This document shows positions 42,147-43,191 of a DNA stretch of 43,191 nucleotides, piece after piece. Below the pieces are notes generated by a model, which saw nothing but the letters and a program-made list of their open reading frames with translations, ran no database searches and had not been told where the DNA came from. The position numbers and the translations under genes were made by a program. Numbering within the stretch: the stretch's first letter is position 1; each line of letters starts with the position of its first letter. The DNA comes from a virus: positions 1 through 43,191 of the IMG/VR virus record IMGVR_UViG_3300043788_000058; one strand, given 5' to 3'.

Positions 42147-42627
42147 TTGACAAATTCGTTTTCGCGCCGTTGGCGGGCTGCGAAAAGTTAACGACTTGCA
42201 TATTTCGCGGCGTAAGTTAATTCGTCAGATACGTTTTCGGAGTTGACAAATTAAGTTTTGCAAATTCAAGTATCTGCAACCATTGACGAATTTTCTTAAT
42301 CTGTCAATTTGTCAAAGATTTTTGGGTAGGATACCCTAAAAGGGACTTCGACATTGATATTATTCGGTGACCTAACAAAAGGTAAAGCTAATTTGTAAGA
42401 AAAAGTTGACAAATTAGCTTTACCTTTTAGTAAGGCACTCAACTATCCAATCAATTAAAAAAAACCGTAGTCTTGTTTTTTCGTTACTTTTTCTTAACTT
42501 TGCGAATTAATATCAATGTCGAAGTCCCTTTATAGGTATCCTACCTAAAAATCGCTTACAAATTGACAGATTAAGAAAATTCCTCAATTGGTTCAAAGAC
42601 TTGAATTTGCAAAACTTAATTTGTCAA
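42147..42627. repeat. Five copies of the 10-mer TTGACAAATT
   Basis: Exact copies are at 42147-42156, 42243-42252 and 42406-42415 on the plus strand and at 42306-42315 and 42618-42627 on the minus strand. Looser forms (TTGACGAATT, TTGACAGATT) are also present. This density suggests binding sites for a replication or regulatory protein. Although TTGACA is a -35 hexamer, no matching -10 lies at the right spacing for the first three. Confidence 0.7.
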
Positions 42628-42657
42628 CTCCAAAAACACGTTTTGCGAATTAACTTA
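42213..42657. repeat. 150-bp inverted repeat pair flanking a 145-bp loop
   Basis: The left arm (42213-42362) and right arm (42508-42657) are the same length and align as inverted repeats with about 130 of 150 matches. Mismatches cluster in short blocks (for example 42225-42232), leaving conserved blocks such as GAGTTGACAAATTAAGTTTT and GGACTTCGACATTGATATTA. The region is much more AT-rich than the rest of the window and has no gene. It sits between leftward and rightward transcription units, so an origin of replication or a master control region is the best guess. Confidence 0.9.
42377..42428. repeat. Inner 20-bp perfect inverted repeat
   Basis: The 20 bases at 42377-42396 are the exact reverse complement of 42409-42428, with a 12-base loop, in the centre of the large inverted repeat. 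The right half begins within a TTGACAAATT copy. Confidence 0.9.
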
Positions 42658-42691
42658 ATCCAGGAAATATGTGAACCTTCGCACTTTTTGC

Positions 42692-42720
42692 TTGACATGA
42701 CTGCGAGACTATCTCATAAT
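42692..42720 (+). promoter_or_regulatory. Consensus sigma70 promoter
   Basis: TTGACA (42692-42697), a 17-base spacer, then CATAAT (42715-42720): a perfect -35 and a one-mismatch -10. Transcription would begin near 42727, with GGAGG at 42744 and the ATG at 42754. It is the strongest promoter I see in the window. Confidence 0.9.
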
Positions 42721-42753
42721 TCGCAGCATCCAGTGTAACTTATGGAGGCGTAA

Positions 42754-43191
42754 ATGTCCCGCTCTAGCAACGTTTCATATCACGATGGTGTGTGGCGTGT
42801 GCCTGTGTATCCCCTGATCCAACGGATCAACCGCAAGCTTGCAACCTTCGTACCACACCGGGAGTTGTATCACCGATATGGGACAAAGGACTACTATCTC
42901 AGGTCCTATGCTCTAGGGGGAGCCCCTCTGAAGGATATAGGGCCGGTCTATTACCAGCATTTGATTGGTCTTGCTGACTACATTTCGCTGTGGACGGGTA
43001 AAGAAAAAATGCACAATCCCAAAGTTGTCATCGATAAAGATTTAACGACCTATGCCAACGAGCCTTGGCCTGCGCACATGGCATTCGACATGCTTTCCAG
43101 TCGTCTTGCCGACGCGGCGAATTTGCTCGTGCACGAAGGTTGGAAGGTGACACCGCCTGTTACCGCAACGGTAACGAACGGCGCCTTGCTA
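42754..43191 (+). CDS. Hypothetical early-type protein, 3' end beyond window
   Basis: The ATG lies five bases after GGAGG and is driven by the consensus promoter. 146 codons are open to the edge (MSRSSNVSYHDGVWRVPVYP, later RELYHRYGTKDYYLRSYALG). No recognised domain; the protein appears soluble and aromatic-rich. Being the first gene right of the inverted-repeat region, on the opposite strand to the late genes, it is probably an early gene. A perfect palindrome lies at 43159-43175 (V-T-A-T-V-T). Confidence 0.75.
   Translation, partial: MSRSSNVSYHDGVWRVPVYPLIQRINRKLATFVPHRELYHRYGTKDYYLRSYALGGAPLKDIGPVYYQHLIGLADYISLWTGKEKMHNPKVVIDKDLTTYANEPWPAHMAFDMLSSRLADAANLLVHEGWKVTPPVTATVTNGALL
43159..43175. 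promoter_or_regulatory. Dispersed palindrome, perfect copy
   Basis: GTTACCG-CAA-CGGTAAC in the plus-strand early-type gene, showing that sites occur in both transcriptional arms. Confidence 0.85.

Noticed and set aside
42243-42271. TTGACA sites as promoters inside the inverted repeat
   Set aside because: No acceptable -10 hexamer lies 16-18 bases downstream of the copies at 42147, 42243 or 42406.

Overview
The window looks like the late (structural, packaging and lysis) half of a GC-rich tailed-phage genome with a podovirus-like gene set. It has a large terminase, portal, scaffold, major capsid protein, short head-tail adaptors, a tail hub protein with a beta-propeller-like region and several large internal-virion-type proteins. 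No tape measure or sheath gene is seen. Small conserved phage proteins and a secreted Cys-rich protein resemble those of alphaproteobacteria (Rhizobiales/Bradyrhizobium-like). That host assignment is inference.

Layout. From 33,112 leftwards everything is on the minus strand: portal, two small beta-rich virion proteins, two collagen-like fibres, a glycan/hydroxylation cassette (two HtrL/YibB-like proteins, a GT2 glycosyltransferase with TPR and propeller-like regions, a 2OG-Fe(II) oxygenase and a CmcI/TylF-type O-methyltransferase), then small head proteins, scaffold, major capsid protein with a terminator, adaptors, three more collagen-like fibres, two membrane proteins, the tail hub, internal virion proteins and a sixth collagen-like fibre cut by the left edge. 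A plus-strand packaging operon (33,151-36,427) carries a terminase-small-like protein, a basic SPKGR-repeat protein, a metallophosphoesterase and the large terminase. From 42,099 back to 36,424 there are minus-strand small genes: membrane proteins, a DUF1906-type endolysin candidate, a SprT-like protease and an OmpR-type winged-helix protein. The far right (42,100-42,753) is an AT-rich control or origin-like region built on a pair of 150-bp inverted repeats. It is followed by a textbook sigma70 promoter driving a plus-strand gene that leaves the window.

Two things stand out. First, a 17-bp palindrome, GTTACCG-N3-CGGTAAC, occurs about 13 times across the whole window at 1.6-6 kb spacing. Three copies sit immediately upstream of a ribosome binding site. 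Nine of the ten copies inside genes are in one reading frame (V-T-x-x-V-T). It behaves like a dispersed operator (stoperator-like) or genome-organisation site. Second, six Thr-rich Gly-Pro-Thr collagen-like fibre genes accompany a co-directional cassette of sugar-transfer, methyltransfer and hydroxylation genes embedded among them. This suggests the phage decorates its own collagen-like fibres.
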